DNA from: Nordella sp. HKS 07
Lineage (GTDB): Bacteria > Pseudomonadota > Alphaproteobacteria > Rhizobiales > Aestuariivirgaceae
Direction: 5' to 3'
Length of the DNA stretch: 64,000 bases
Assembly (NCBI RefSeq): GCF_011046735.1
Contig: NZ_CP049258.1
Span: 2,870,001 to 2,934,000, forward strand
The notes under the pieces were generated by a model. It worked only from the letters and a program-made list of their open reading frames with translations, had not been told where the DNA came from and made no database searches. Within the stretch, counting starts at the first letter, position 1; every line of letters starts with the position of its first letter. Positions 27,489 to 36,990 of this stretch are shown here, piece after piece. Both the position numbers and the translations under genes were made by a program.

Positions 27489-30488
27489 GTGAGCCTTCGC
27501 CTTTTCAACATTCCACCCGACGTTGCGTTTCTGCCCGCTTTGACGCGCGCGATCCTCGCCGGGAATTTCCCGGCCGACCTGCCGCCGCCATCGCTTGACG
27601 AGCTGCCGCGCTGGACCATTCTTCTGCCGACGCGGCGCGCCGTGCGCATCCTGCAGCGCAGCTTTCTCACCGTGGCGGGGCGCGAGGCGATGCTCCTGCC
27701 GCGCATCCGTCCGATCGGAGATGTGGAAGAAGACCTGCTGGTGCCCGATGACTCATCACCCGCCGATGATCTCTTGGCGCCCGCCATCTCGGCGCTGGAG
27801 CGGGAGGCGCTGCTCATCCGTCTCATCGACGAGTGGGTCGTGGCTTATCCCGACGAGCGCCTGTCGCGCGAGATCGCCGGCTCCCCTTCACAGGCCATCG
27901 CTCTGGCCGAAAGCCTCAGCGAGCTCGTCGACACTTTCGAGACGGAAGAGGCCGATCTCGCGAAGCTGTCCGATCTCTTCGCCGCCGATCTCGCAGAGCA
28001 CCGCACGGCGATATTGGGTTTTCTGGCGATCGTCCGCGAGAGGCTGCCCCACGAGCTCGAAACGCTCGGCCTCCTCGGCCCCATGGAAAGGCGCAGCCGT
28101 CTCTTGCGGCTCGAAGCGAAGCGGCTGGCCGAGTTGCGCCCCGAAAGCCCGATCATCGTGGCGGGCTCCACCGGCTCCATTCCGGCGGCGTCGGAGCTTA
28201 TGAAGACGATCGCCGCGCTGCCCAACGGCGCGGTGGTCCTGCCGGGCCTCGATCAGACGATGAGCGAGGAAGCCTGGCAGCATGTCTCTCCGCAGCATCC
28301 ACAATTCGGCCTGAAGCGCCTTCTCGACTCATGGAACCAGGGACGCAGCGACGTGCGGCCCTTGCCCGGTATCGACGATAGTCCGCGTAACCCGGCGCGC
28401 AGCTGGCTCGCTTCCGAGATCATGCGGCCGACGGCGGCGGCCGGCAGCTGGCGCGAGGCTCTTTTCGCCGGGCGCGACGAGATCGTCCGCGGCATGGCGG
28501 GCGTCAGCCTGATCGAGCGTGCCGATCACCATCAGGAGGCGCAGACCATCGCCCTCATCATGCGCGAGGTTCTGGAGGAGCCGGGCAAGACCGCCGCACT
28601 GGTGACGCCCGACCGCGATCTGGCGCGCCGCGTCGTCAGCGCGCTGAAGCGCTGGGGCGTCGAGATCGACGATTCGGCCGGTGTGGCCTTGAACAGGCGG
28701 CCAATGGGCTCGCTGCTGTCCGCCCTCATCGATTACCGGCTCTCCGATTTCGCCATCCACGAATTCGCCAAACTGCTGCATCATCCGCTGGCCATATTCG
28801 GGCAGCCGCCCGAGGCGGCGCGCAAGGCGGCCGGCATCATCGACCTGGCGCTGTTGCGCTCAGGGCTGGATCGATTGGCGCCCGATGCCATCGTCGACGC
28901 TCTGGTGAAAGCGCGGCGCGAGGCCGAGACGGACATCCACACCCTTATGGCGCTGAAGCGCCTGAGCGAGCCGGACTGGGCGCTGGCGCAAGATCAGGCG
29001 CGCGCCGCCAGCGCCGCGCTGGCAAGCCTGATGCCAGGCGGCGAGGCCTCGCTCGCCCAGCATGCCGGCGTCTTCACCGCCGCACTGGAGCATGTCGCCG
29101 ACAGGACTGCCGATGCCCCGGCGGCGGAAGCGATCGATCTGCTCGTCCAGTCGCTGGCAGCCGCGGAGCGCTTCCTGCCGGAGTGCGGGCCGGAACGCGC
29201 AGCACTCTTCCTGGCCGGGTGGCTGCGCCGCCTGCCGGTGCGGCTCTCCGTCCATCATCCGCGCCTTTCGATATTGGGACTGCTCGAAGCGCGCCTGATC
29301 AATCCCGACGTCGTCATCATGGGCGGCCTCACCGAGGCGAGCTGGCCGGCCCAGCCCGATCCCGGCCCGTGGATCAACCGGCCGATGCGCGAGAGCCTGG
29401 GCATGACGCCGCCCGAGCGCAGCATCGGCCTCACCGCGCATGACTTCGCGCAAGGTCTCGGCGCGCCCAAGGTGGTGCTCACCTGGTCGAAGCGCGTCAA
29501 GGAGCAGCCCGCCGTCGCCTCGCGCTGGATCCTGCGCCTCAGGATGATCCTCGAGGCGACCGGCACGGCTTTCGACGACGGCGCCGCCTGGCGTCAGTGG
29601 GCGAGGACGTTCGACGACGCGCGCGGTGATCGACGTGTCGTGATGCCGAGGCCAAGGCCGCCGGTCGCCGCCAGACCGCGCTCCTTGAGCATTACCCAGG
29701 TCGAGAAGCTGATGCGCGATCCCTATCGCATCTATGCGGAGAAGGTGCTGCGCCTCGAGCCCTTGCCGCCGATCGGCGCCGCCGCCGATCTGGGGCTCAG
29801 AGGCAATCTCATCCATGACACGCTCAATCTGTTCTCCAGCGCCTATCCGGTGACCTTGCCCGTGGACGCGGAAAGCGAGCTGAAGCGGCTCGGGTCGGAG
29901 GTTTTCGCGCCCCATATGGCCGACGCCGATGTGGCGGGCTTCTGGTGGCCGCGCTTCCTGCGTATCGTGCCCTGGTTCGTCGCCGAGGAGCGGAATCTGC
30001 GCCAGGGCCTCCTGCGCATTCATGCCGAGGTCGCGGCCGCCCACGAGTTCGACGGCTTCACGCTGACCGGCCGCGCCGACCGCATCGACATCATGGCGTC
30101 CGGCAAGGCCAGGCTCATCGACTATAAGACCGGACGCATTCCCACCGGCTCCCAGGTCAAGACCGGGCTTGCCCCGCAATTGACCCTCGAGGCCGCACTT
30201 CTCGCGGCAGGCAGCTTCAAGGGCGTCGAGCCCGCCGAGACTGAGGCGCTCCTCTATATCAAGCTCTCCGGCGGGGCGCCGCCGGGTCTGCTGCAGCCCA
30301 TCGCCGATCTCGAGATCATGGAGAAGGCGCAGGAGCATCTGGAGAAATTCAAGGCGCTGATCCGCGCCTATGACGATGTCACCAAGGGCTATCTGCCGCG
30401 CGCAGCGATGGAGAAGGAGCAGGATACATCGCCCTTCGACCATCTCTCGCGATGGCGCGAATGGTCGCTCGCCGAGGACGCGTCATGA
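27489..30488 (+). CDS. addB: Double-strand break repair protein AddB
   Basis: This is the non-motor helicase-like/nuclease subunit of the AddAB complex, which resects DNA ends and prepares recombination at Chi-like sites. The product is 999 residues, typical of alphaproteobacterial AddB. The N-terminus has a degenerate helicase-like segment (WTILLPTRRAVRILQRSF). The C-terminal PD-(D/E)XK nuclease shows GRADRID and LIDYKTGRIP near residue 880. The start is GTG 27489 preceded by a GAGGGCG-like site. The stop overlaps the addA start by four bases. Confidence 0.94.
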   Translation: MSLRLFNIPPDVAFLPALTRAILAGNFPADLPPPSLDELPRWTILLPTRRAVRILQRSFLTVAGREAMLLPRIRPIGDVEEDLLVPDDSSPADDLLAPAISALEREALLIRLIDEWVVAYPDERLSREIAGSPSQAIALAESLSELVDTFETEEADLAKLSDLFAADLAEHRTAILGFLAIVRERLPHELETLGLLGPMERRSRLLRLEAKRLAELRPESPIIVAGSTGSIPAASELMKTIAALPNGAVVLPGLDQTMSEEAWQHVSPQHPQFGLKRLLDSWNQGRSDVRPLPGIDDSPRNPARSWLASEIMRPTAAAGSWREALFAGRDEIVRGMAGVSLIERADHHQEAQTIALIMREVLEEPGKTAALVTPDRDLARRVVSALKRWGVEIDDSAGVALNRRPMGSLLSALIDYRLSDFAIHEFAKLLHHPLAIFGQPPEAARKAAGIIDLALLRSGLDRLAPDAIVDALVKARREAETDIHTLMALKRLSEPDWALAQDQARAASAALASLMPGGEASLAQHAGVFTAALEHVADRTADAPAAEAIDLLVQSLAAAERFLPECGPERAALFLAGWLRRLPVRLSVHHPRLSILGLLEARLINPDVVIMGGLTEASWPAQPDPGPWINRPMRESLGMTPPERSIGLTAHDFAQGLGAPKVVLTWSKRVKEQPAVASRWILRLRMILEATGTAFDDGAAWRQWARTFDDARGDRRVVMPRPRPPVAARPRSLSITQVEKLMRDPYRIYAEKVLRLEPLPPIGAAADLGLRGNLIHDTLNLFSSAYPVTLPVDAESELKRLGSEVFAPHMADADVAGFWWPRFLRIVPWFVAEERNLRQGLLRIHAEVAAAHEFDGFTLTGRADRIDIMASGKARLIDYKTGRIPTGSQVKTGLAPQLTLEAALLAAGSFKGVEPAETEALLYIKLSGGAPPGLLQPIADLEIMEKAQEHLEKFKALIRAYDDVTKGYLPRAAMEKEQDTSPFDHLSRWREWSLAEDAS

Positions 30489-33400
30489 AGCTCTCGGTGG
30501 CGAGTTACGATCAGCGCCGTGCTTCCGATCCGCAACGCTCGGTCTGGGTGGCGGCCAATGCCGGCTCGGGCAAGACGCATGTTCTGGTCGACCGCGTCAT
30601 TCGGCTGATGTTGTCGGGCACGCCGCCCGACAAGATCCTGTGTATTACCTTCACCAAGGCGGCCGCCGCCGAAATGGCGAGCCGCCTGCATGGCCGTCTC
30701 GGTAAATGGGTTGTGCTGGAGGACGCCGATCTCGTCCAGCATATCCGCGCCATGGGGCATGCCGACGTGACCGCCGAGACGCTCAGGCGCGCCCGCGAGC
30801 TCTTCACATTGGCGCTCGAAACGCCGGGCGGCCTCAAGATCCAGACCATTCACGCCTTCTGCGAAAGGCTGCTGCAGCTTTTCCCGGTGGAGGCCGGCGT
30901 GGTGCCGGGCTTCGAGGTGATGGATGAGAGGAGTGCGGCCGAGCTGCTCGATCAGGCGCGCCGGCGCATCATCGCCGAGGCCGAGACGGCGGACGACCCG
31001 GCGCTGAAGCGCATCGTGGCACGCGCCCAGGCGGAAGCATTCGACGAGCTGCTGCGCACCATCCTGATCAAGCGCTCCGATCTGTCCCTCGATCTCGACT
31101 ATCTGCGCCGCGAACTGGGCTTGGGAGTTGAGGATACGGCGGCGAGCCTCGAGGCAGAGCTGATGGAAGTCGATGCGCCGCTCTATGAGCGGATGATCGA
31201 GACCCTGGAGTGCTCCGCCGCGGCGACCGACCGGAAATCGGCGCTGGCGCTCAGGCGCGTCAAGGCGGGCGACCGCGAGACTCTCAGGGACCTGTTCCTC
31301 AAGAAGGACCTCAAGCCCAAAGCACTGTCCTCGGTCGTCGGCAAGAAGATGCAGACGGCCGAGCCGTGGCTCGCCGAGGCGCTCGAGTGCGAGATGGATC
31401 GCGTCGTCACGCTGCTCGGCAAGCTCGCGACCGACGAGATGATGCTCGCGACCGAGGCGCTCGTCACGCTGGCGGCCGGCATCATCAACGACTATGAGCG
31501 GCTGAAGCGTCTTTACGGCCGCTATGACTTCGAGGATCTCATCCTGCGCACCAGACGGCTCCTGGTCGAACAGGTTTCCGCCGCCTGGGTTCTGTTCAAG
31601 CTCGACGGCGGGATCGACCACATACTGGTCGATGAGGCCCAGGATACCAGCCCGGCGCAATGGCAGATCGTCAAGGCGCTGGCGCAGGAATTCTTCTCGG
31701 GCGCGGGCGCGCGTGGCGAAGCCGTCCGCACGCTCTTCGTCGTCGGCGACCGCAAACAGTCGATCTTCAGCTTCCAGGGCGCCGATCCCGCCGCCTTCGA
31801 GGAGACGCGGACCTATTTCGAATCCCGTCTCAGCGGGGCCGATGGCCTCGATACGGTGTCGCTCAGCATTTCCTACCGCTCGACCCGGACGGTTCTGGAA
31901 GCGGTCGATGCGGTCTTCGCGGGCGGCGTCGCGCGTCAGGGACTCATCAGCGAAGGCGACAGCGATGTCCTGCACCAGGCGGTTCGCAAGGGTCATGCCG
32001 GGCTCATCGAGCTGTGGCCGGTCACGCGCAAGGACGACAAGCCCGACTACGATCCCTGGCTCGTGCCGGTCGACCGTATCGACCGCAATCATCCGGCCCG
32101 CAAGCTCGCGCAGCGCATCGCCGAGACCATCGCCCAATGGCTGCGCGAGAAGCGCATCATCACGGCGCTCGGCCGGCCGGTCACGCCGGGCGATATCCTG
32201 ATCCTGGTCAGGAGCCGGAACGACTTCTTCTCCAGCATGCTGCGCGAGCTCAATCGCTGCCGCGTGCCGGTGGCGGGCGCCGATCGCGTCACGCTGAACG
32301 ACCATATCGCCATCCAGGATCTCCTGGCGCTCGGCCAGTTCATCGTGCTGCCGGAAGACGATCACGCGCTCGCCTGCCTCTTGAAGAGCCCGCTGATCTC
32401 GCATCCGGATGGCCGCGCTTTCGATGACGACGATCTCTTCGCTCTTGCTTTTGGCCGCGGCCGGCGCAGCCTCTGGCAGTGTCTCGCCGAGAACGCGGCG
32501 CTGCACACAATCGTCGCGAGACTCCGCCGCTGGATCGACTGGGGCGGCAAGGAGACCCCGTTCGGCTTCTATGCCCGGGTGCTGGGCGAGGACATGCCGA
32601 GTGTCAGGCAGAACATCCTGTCGAGGCTCGGGCCCGAGGCCGTCGATCTCATCGACGCCTTTCTCAATCTGGCGCTCGATTACGAGCAGCGCGAGACGCC
32701 GAGCCTGCAGGGCTTTCTGCACTGGTTCACCTCCGCCGACACCGAGATCCGCCGCGACATGGACCAGAGCGGCGATGTGGTGCGCATCATGACCGTGCAT
32801 GGCGCCAAGGGGCTCGAGGCCAATATCGTCTTCCTGCCCGATACCTGCGCGCCACCCGACGACCGCAATGAGGTGCAGCCGCTGATGTTGCCGGCGCCCG
32901 AGGGCAAGCTCATCCCCTTCTGGCGCTTCGGCGGCGGCGTCGAGGCGCCGCAGGTGACGGCCAAGCGCGAACTGCTGCGCGTCCAGCGTCTCGACGAATA
33001 TCGCCGTCAGCTCTATGTGGCGCTGACCCGGGCGCGCGATGAACTCTATATCTGCGGCTATACGAGCGATGACGAGCCCAAGGCCGGCAGCTGGTATGCG
33101 CTGGTCGAGGCGAGCCTCGCGGGCGAGCGCGATGGCGACGGTCTCCTGCGCATCGCGGATGTCCAGGCGGTGCCGCCCGCAGCAGCAGTGAAAAGCGCGC
33201 CCGAGCCTGAGGCCGCGACGGAGAGTCCGGCCTGGCTCACGGAGAAGCCGCCGCGCGAGCTCGCCGGCCATGACTGGATCAACCCGTCGCGTCTGGTCCG
33301 CAAGGGGCCGGTGGCGCCGTCGGCCGCCATGGAGCAGGGGCGGGCCCTGCACCGCCTGTTCCAGCTTCTCCCCGACCTGCCGCCCGAGCGGCGGAAGGAC

Positions 33401-33820
33401 GCCGCCCTCGAGATTCTCGACCGTCGCGGCATCACCGGAGCGGCGGCGCAGAGCCTGGCGGACAAGGTGGCCGCCATCATCGAGGATCCGGCATATGCCC
33501 GCTATTTCGTCGGCAATGGCTTTGCCGAGATCCCTTTGATGGCGGAACTCGGGACGCAGGGCCTCCTGGCCGGCCAGGTCGATCGGCTTGTCGTTGGGGA
33601 AGAAGAAGTTCTGATTCTCGACTACAAGAGCGACCGTGTCCCGCCGGCTGAGCTTTCGGCCGTGCCCGAAGCCTATATCGCCCAGCTCGCGGCCTATCGG
33701 GCCGCACTCACCCGGATGTTCCCGGAAAGGCGGGTCACGGCGGCCTTGTTGTGGACCGAGGCTCCCCGGCTGATGGTCATCCCGTCGGAGATGCTCGACC
33801 GGGTCATGCCTGCCATGTAG
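30485..33820 (+). CDS. addA: ATP-dependent DNA helicase/nuclease AddA
   Basis: This is the UvrD-like motor and nuclease subunit of AddAB. The product has 1111 residues. Motif I is VAANAGSGKTHVLVDRV, motif II region ILVDEAQDTSPAQW, motif III VVGDRKQSIFSFQGAD, motif V IMTVHGAKGLEA and motif VI LYVALTRARDELYICG. The C-terminal nuclease has AGQVDRL and LILDYKSDR. The start is ATG 30485 (ATGA overlap with addB). The gene is closed by a family A repeat at 33823, after which trxA has its own promoter. Confidence 0.96.
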   Translation: MKLSVASYDQRRASDPQRSVWVAANAGSGKTHVLVDRVIRLMLSGTPPDKILCITFTKAAAAEMASRLHGRLGKWVVLEDADLVQHIRAMGHADVTAETLRRARELFTLALETPGGLKIQTIHAFCERLLQLFPVEAGVVPGFEVMDERSAAELLDQARRRIIAEAETADDPALKRIVARAQAEAFDELLRTILIKRSDLSLDLDYLRRELGLGVEDTAASLEAELMEVDAPLYERMIETLECSAAATDRKSALALRRVKAGDRETLRDLFLKKDLKPKALSSVVGKKMQTAEPWLAEALECEMDRVVTLLGKLATDEMMLATEALVTLAAGIINDYERLKRLYGRYDFEDLILRTRRLLVEQVSAAWVLFKLDGGIDHILVDEAQDTSPAQWQIVKALAQEFFSGAGARGEAVRTLFVVGDRKQSIFSFQGADPAAFEETRTYFESRLSGADGLDTVSLSISYRSTRTVLEAVDAVFAGGVARQGLISEGDSDVLHQAVRKGHAGLIELWPVTRKDDKPDYDPWLVPVDRIDRNHPARKLAQRIAETIAQWLREKRIITALGRPVTPGDILILVRSRNDFFSSMLRELNRCRVPVAGADRVTLNDHIAIQDLLALGQFIVLPEDDHALACLLKSPLISHPDGRAFDDDDLFALAFGRGRRSLWQCLAENAALHTIVARLRRWIDWGGKETPFGFYARVLGEDMPSVRQNILSRLGPEAVDLIDAFLNLALDYEQRETPSLQGFLHWFTSADTEIRRDMDQSGDVVRIMTVHGAKGLEANIVFLPDTCAPPDDRNEVQPLMLPAPEGKLIPFWRFGGGVEAPQVTAKRELLRVQRLDEYRRQLYVALTRARDELYICGYTSDDEPKAGSWYALVEASLAGERDGDGLLRIADVQAVPPAAAVKSAPEPEAATESPAWLTEKPPRELAGHDWINPSRLVRKGPVAPSAAMEQGRALHRLFQLLPDLPPERRKDAALEILDRRGITGAAAQSLADKVAAIIEDPAYARYFVGNGFAEIPLMAELGTQGLLAGQVDRLVVGEEEVLILDYKSDRVPPAELSAVPEAYIAQLAAYRAALTRMFPERRVTAALLWTEAPRLMVIPSEMLDRVMPAM

Positions 33821-33822
33821 TG

Positions 33823-33934
33823 GATCGCGACGAGTTTGGATTGCATCAGTCCAAACTCATAAACCTGATCGATTTCAATATTTAGGGCGGAATACCCGCA
33901 AAGGACCGGGACCCGCTTTTCCGCATCCCGCGCT
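33823..33934 (+). repeat. Composite intergenic repeat, copy 4 (family A)
   Basis: Block order is GATCGCGACGAGTTTGGATT, AGTCCAAACTCATAAACCTGATCGATTT, an AT-rich patch, and GGACCGGGACCCGCTTTTCCGCATCCCGCGCT. AGTTTGGATTG pairs with the later CAGTCCAAACT. It begins two bases after the addA stop and ends just before the trxA promoter. Confidence 0.7.
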
Positions 33935-33942
33935 CGCCGCCC

Positions 33943-33971
33943 TTGACCCTTGGGGTCCCGGTCCCTACCTT
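33943..33971 (+). promoter_or_regulatory. trxA promoter
   Basis: TTGACC (33943-33948) and TACCTT (33966-33971) are spaced by 17 bases and lie 38 bases upstream of the trxA start. This is the clearest housekeeping-type promoter in the window and explains why trxA is not dependent on addBA transcription. Confidence 0.6.
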
Positions 33972-34008
33972 TTGATCAACCGATTCCTATTTTCCCCACG
34001 AGGTTTCC

Positions 34009-34332
34009 ATGGCTACCCACAAGGTCTCCGACTCTTCCTTTGACGCCGATGTCCTGAAAGCGGACGGCCCGGTGGTCGTCGATTTCTGGGCCGAATGGTG
34101 CGGGCCGTGCAAGATGATCGCCCCGGCGCTCGAGGAGATCGCCAAGGAGCTCGGGCCGAAGGTCAAGGTCGTCAAGATCAATATCGACGAGAACCCGAAG
34201 ACGCCGTCGCAATATGGCGTACGCGGCATCCCGACCCTCATGCTGTTCAAGGGCGGCAAGGTCGCCTCCACCAAGGTCGGTGCGGCGCCCAAGGGCCAGC
34301 TCCAGTCCTGGATCGAGCAATCGATCGTCTGA
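34009..34332 (+). CDS. trxA: Thioredoxin
   Basis: This is a cytosolic dithiol reductant for ribonucleotide reductase, peroxidases and others. The 107-residue protein carries the active site [18 protein letters not shown], the cis-proline loop [15 protein letters not shown] and the C-terminal helix. GAGG at 33999 precedes the ATG. It has its own promoter and a strong terminator. In related genomes folC often follows; here 12 kb of other genes intervene. Confidence 0.97.
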   Translation: MATHKVSDSSFDADVLKADGPVVVDFWAEWCGPCKMIAPALEEIAKELGPKVKVVKINIDENPKTPSQYGVRGIPTLMLFKGGKVASTKVGAAPKGQLQSWIEQSIV

Positions 34333-34654
34333 GCCCACGAACATTTCAAGACTCAGGTAGGCACGGCCCGGTTTTCCGGGCCGTGTTTTTTTGCAGGGAA
34401 TTTACAGGGAATTTCGGCGGATTTCGCGAAAGCCCCAAGAACACCGGAATTCCAGTTGGGGCGATCCAGGCGCGTGATGTGCAAATGGAATGGATATGGA
34501 CTCCCTCTTCGAACTGATCGCGACCTAGCCATGGCGCCCGCGCGGCCGCGATTGCAACAAAAAATTCTCGAGCACGTTGTCGAAATCGCGAGGCGTCCTT
34601 CGTCGTGTGGGTGAAGCCCGGCATTGAGCCGCGCATAGACGAGGAGAGATACCG
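34333..34654. other. Gap at the start of the accessory region
   Basis: After the trxA terminator (34362-34392) the sequence has two close copies of CAGGGAATTT (at about 34395 and 34406) and then 200 bases in which no gene could be supported. Base composition becomes more mixed than in the core genes. It marks the left boundary of the region that separates trxA from folC. GAGGAGAGA at 34640-34648 serves the next gene. Confidence 0.5.
34362..34392 (+). terminator. Rho-independent terminator of trxA
   Basis: CACGGCCCGG and CCGGGCCGTG form a perfect 10-bp GC-rich stem around TTTT and are followed by seven T residues. It lies 30 bases past the trxA stop. Confidence 0.9.
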
Positions 34655-35521
34655 ATGTTCCGAACAACGCTGATCGCCTGGATCCTGCTGTTCCTGGCAG
34701 GCCCGGCGCTCGCCCAGCCCGAAGCCAAAGGCGACCGGGTCGAGGTCAACGGCATGCAGATGTATTACGAGGTCTCAGGCGAGGGCGAGCCGCTGGTCGT
34801 GCTGCACGGCGCCTATATGAATATCGAGACGATGGGGGCGATCATCCCCAAGCTAGCCGAGACTCACAAGGTCTATGCGCTGGAATTCCAGGGCCATGGC
34901 CGCACCACCGATATCGACCGGCCGATCACCTATCCCAATCTGGCCGACGATGTCGCCGTCTTCATGGACAAGGTGGGGCTCAAGAAGGCCGATGTCTTGG
35001 GCTACTCCATGGGCACTGCCGCCGGTCTCCAGCTCGCCATCCGTCATCCCGATAAGGTGAACAAGCTCGTCGCGGCCTCCGCCGCCTATGATGCCGCGGG
35101 CTGGCAGCCGGAATTCACCGCCTTCAAACCGCAGATGACGGTCGAGATGTTCGTCAACATGCCGTTCGCTCAAGACTATAAGAAGCTCGCCGCCAATCCC
35201 GACGGGTTCCCGGCTCTGGTCAAGAAGCTGATCGCGCTCGAGCATGAGCCGATGGCCTGGGGCGCTGAGGTCAAGGCGCTGAAGACGCCGGTGCTGATCA
35301 TCGCCGGCGATGCCGATGTGGCGACGCTCGAACATGCGGTCGCAATGTTCCGCCTGCTCGGCGGCGGCGGTATGGGCGACATGGGCAAGCCCTTGCCTGC
35401 CTCGCGCCTCGCCATCCTGCCGGCGACCTCGCATACCGCCGTCATCGGCCAGACGGAGTTGCTCATGGGCATCATCGAACCGTTCCTGAAAGGCGAGACG
35501 CCGAAGGGGATGTTCCAGTAG
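34655..35521 (+). CDS. Exported alpha/beta hydrolase
   Basis: The 288-residue protein begins with a signal peptide (FRTTLIAWILLFLAGPALAQ, cleavage near residue 20) and has a complete alpha/beta-hydrolase fold: oxyanion HG in VVLHGAYMN, nucleophile elbow GYSMGTAAG, acid GDADVATLEHA and histidine in LPATSHTAVIG. It is therefore likely periplasmic. The substrate is unknown. AGGAGAG lies six bases before the ATG. It is the first gene of the accessory region and is followed by a short stem-loop. Confidence 0.85.
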   Translation: MFRTTLIAWILLFLAGPALAQPEAKGDRVEVNGMQMYYEVSGEGEPLVVLHGAYMNIETMGAIIPKLAETHKVYALEFQGHGRTTDIDRPITYPNLADDVAVFMDKVGLKKADVLGYSMGTAAGLQLAIRHPDKVNKLVAASAAYDAAGWQPEFTAFKPQMTVEMFVNMPFAQDYKKLAANPDGFPALVKKLIALEHEPMAWGAEVKALKTPVLIIAGDADVATLEHAVAMFRLLGGGGMGDMGKPLPASRLAILPATSHTAVIGQTELLMGIIEPFLKGETPKGMFQ

Positions 35522-35535
35522 TACTGCAAGGCTTG

Positions 35536-35566
35536 CGCCGCTTCGATTACGTCGGAGCGGCGTTTC
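35536..35566 (+). terminator. Weak terminator after the exported hydrolase gene
   Basis: CGCCGCT (35536-35542) pairs with AGCGGCG (35556-35562) and is followed by TTTCCC. The stem is short and the T tract brief, so function is uncertain. Confidence 0.35.
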
Positions 35567-35603
35567 CCTACTGCCAGAGGATAAATTGTGGCTATTGAAC
35601 GAT

Positions 35604-35642
35604 CCCCTCTCCCCCGCGGATGAGCGTCAGGGCGAGGGGGGA
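35604..35642. repeat. CTCTCCC-type inverted repeat (family C)
   Basis: CCCCTCTCCCCCGC followed by GCGAGGGGGG forms a hairpin of the same kind as those at 48711, 48809, 52386, 52524, 54528 and 57711. It lies between the hydrolase and the convergent protease gene. Confidence 0.55.
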
Positions 35643-35712
35643 CCAGCGGCACAATCCTGATGCAATGCCAGAGCGATTGCTGTCACAAGCACGCCCCGGC
35701 TCCCCACCAAGA

Positions 35713-36888
35713 TTAGTTTTTACATTCTATCAGGAACGTAAAAGCTCTTGCCTTCTCTGCAATTGCAGGAACATCCAATTTGGTCTGACCCGCTTGGGTT
35801 TCAAAGGAGATCCCGTTACTCTCGAGAAAATTGACCGCCACGCTTCCTTTGATCGCGAAATTAATGTTCTGGGGAATATCGCTGGTCACTTTTGCCGCTT
35901 TTATGGCGTTCAACTTGGAGAAAACGACGGCAACCACTTCTCCCTTATTGTTCAATACCGGGCCGCCGCTATTCCCCGGCTGCACAGGCGCAGAAATTTG
36001 GTAATGCCGGCTGTCATTTTCTAAGCCTGCAAGCGCTGCAATATTTCCGGCTACAATGTTTCCGCTTGACGCCAAAGCACCGGCCAGAGGGAATCCGTAC
36101 ACGGCGATCTCCTCGCCCGCTTTTGGCGCGGCGCCATTGTTGAACTTGGCAACGCTACCAGAGAGCGGCGATTTCGTTTTTATCAGGGCCAGATCATTTG
36201 TGGGATCTGATGCAACCAATTCGGCATCTACCGGAACATCGCCCGGTCTTGAGACCGTTAACCGTCCGCAATTGCCGGCTACATGTTCATTTGTAAGTAC
36301 GTGATTGTCAGAAGTAATCCTGAAGCCAGTTCCACTCCAACTCTTGGGTTTCTCCTGAGAGTCAGACGTGTCACCGGCAGGCTCGATATGGGTCGGCTGC
36401 CACGGCTGGGCGACTTGCGTCACGGGATATGTCGGCGAGTTGTTGTCGCGCTCCCATGCCCGTCCCTCGGTGCCGCACACGCCCTGCGAAACCAGAACCG
36501 AGCGGCCGTTGATGTTCTTCCACACCACGGCATCGCTATAGCGCCAGCCATTGGTGATCGGCCCGAGCTTGGTGGCAACTAGCTGATAATCGGGGTTGCT
36601 GTCCGGGACGATCCAGAACTTGGTGTTGTCCCAGTTGGCGCCCCAGCCCGGCAGGTTGGGATACTGATGGTTGATGCGATTGCCCTGCGGTGTGATCACA
36701 CTGTACTCGTGGATCGAATTGTCAGTACCCTTGACGAAGCCGTAGGTCATCTTGCCGCCCTTGGTGTCGGTCATCACGCAGGTGAGCGCGCTGTCGGCAT
36801 GGGCGGGTTGCTCACTGAGCAACATCGAAACTCCGGCGATGGCAAAGACGCTGACCATCGCGCGGTTTAAGGCGCGAGCGTTGGCCAT
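35713..36888 (-). CDS. Exported trypsin-like serine protease with an unassigned N-terminal domain
   Basis: The 391-residue protein has a signal peptide (cleavage after about residue 31, QPAHA). Residues 32-150 form an unassigned domain with two cysteines (LTCVMTDTKGGKMTYGF and SQGVCGTEGRAW). Residues 175-370 are a trypsin/HtrA-like protease: His in LTNEHVAGNC, Asp in SDPTNDLALIKT and Ser in QPGNSGGPVLNN. There is no PDZ domain, unlike DegP. By eye the protease half is clearly less GC-rich (a 60-base sample at 36001 has about 47% GC) than the N-terminal half and the flanking genes, which suggests a mosaic origin. The start is the ATG after GAAAGGGCCACC; the leader holds two stem-loops. Confidence 0.82.
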   Translation of the reverse strand: MANARALNRAMVSVFAIAGVSMLLSEQPAHADSALTCVMTDTKGGKMTYGFVKGTDNSIHEYSVITPQGNRINHQYPNLPGWGANWDNTKFWIVPDSNPDYQLVATKLGPITNGWRYSDAVVWKNINGRSVLVSQGVCGTEGRAWERDNNSPTYPVTQVAQPWQPTHIEPAGDTSDSQEKPKSWSGTGFRITSDNHVLTNEHVAGNCGRLTVSRPGDVPVDAELVASDPTNDLALIKTKSPLSGSVAKFNNGAAPKAGEEIAVYGFPLAGALASSGNIVAGNIAALAGLENDSRHYQISAPVQPGNSGGPVLNNKGEVVAVVFSKLNAIKAAKVTSDIPQNINFAIKGSVAVNFLESNGISFETQAGQTKLDVPAIAEKARAFTFLIECKN

Positions 36889-36927
36889 GGCGGTGGCCCT
36901 TTCGTGGTTGGTGGTGGGTTAAGCATT

Positions 36928-36964
36928 CCCCCATGCTCAGCAGGTTAGCGGCTGCGCATGGGGG
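36928..36964 (-). other. Stem-loop in the leader of the protease gene
   Basis: CCCCCATGC (36928-36936) pairs perfectly with GCATGGGGG (36956-36964) over a 19-base loop, 40 bases upstream of the protease start codon. It lies between a possible leader peptide and the gene and could control translation or transcript length. Confidence 0.5.
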
Positions 36965-36990
36965 ATTGCTCTAGAGGCCGTCGTGGCTTC

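Noticed and set aside
30389-33352. A 987-codon open frame opposite addA.
   Set aside because: It mirrors addA in a high-GC gene where antisense frames stay open by composition; it shows no family motifs, while addA has all helicase motifs.
34395-34520. Possible tRNA-associated integration scar after trxA, because of the repeated CAGGGAATTT.
   Set aside because: No tRNA or integrase is nearby and the repeat is only ten bases; not enough to call an attachment site.
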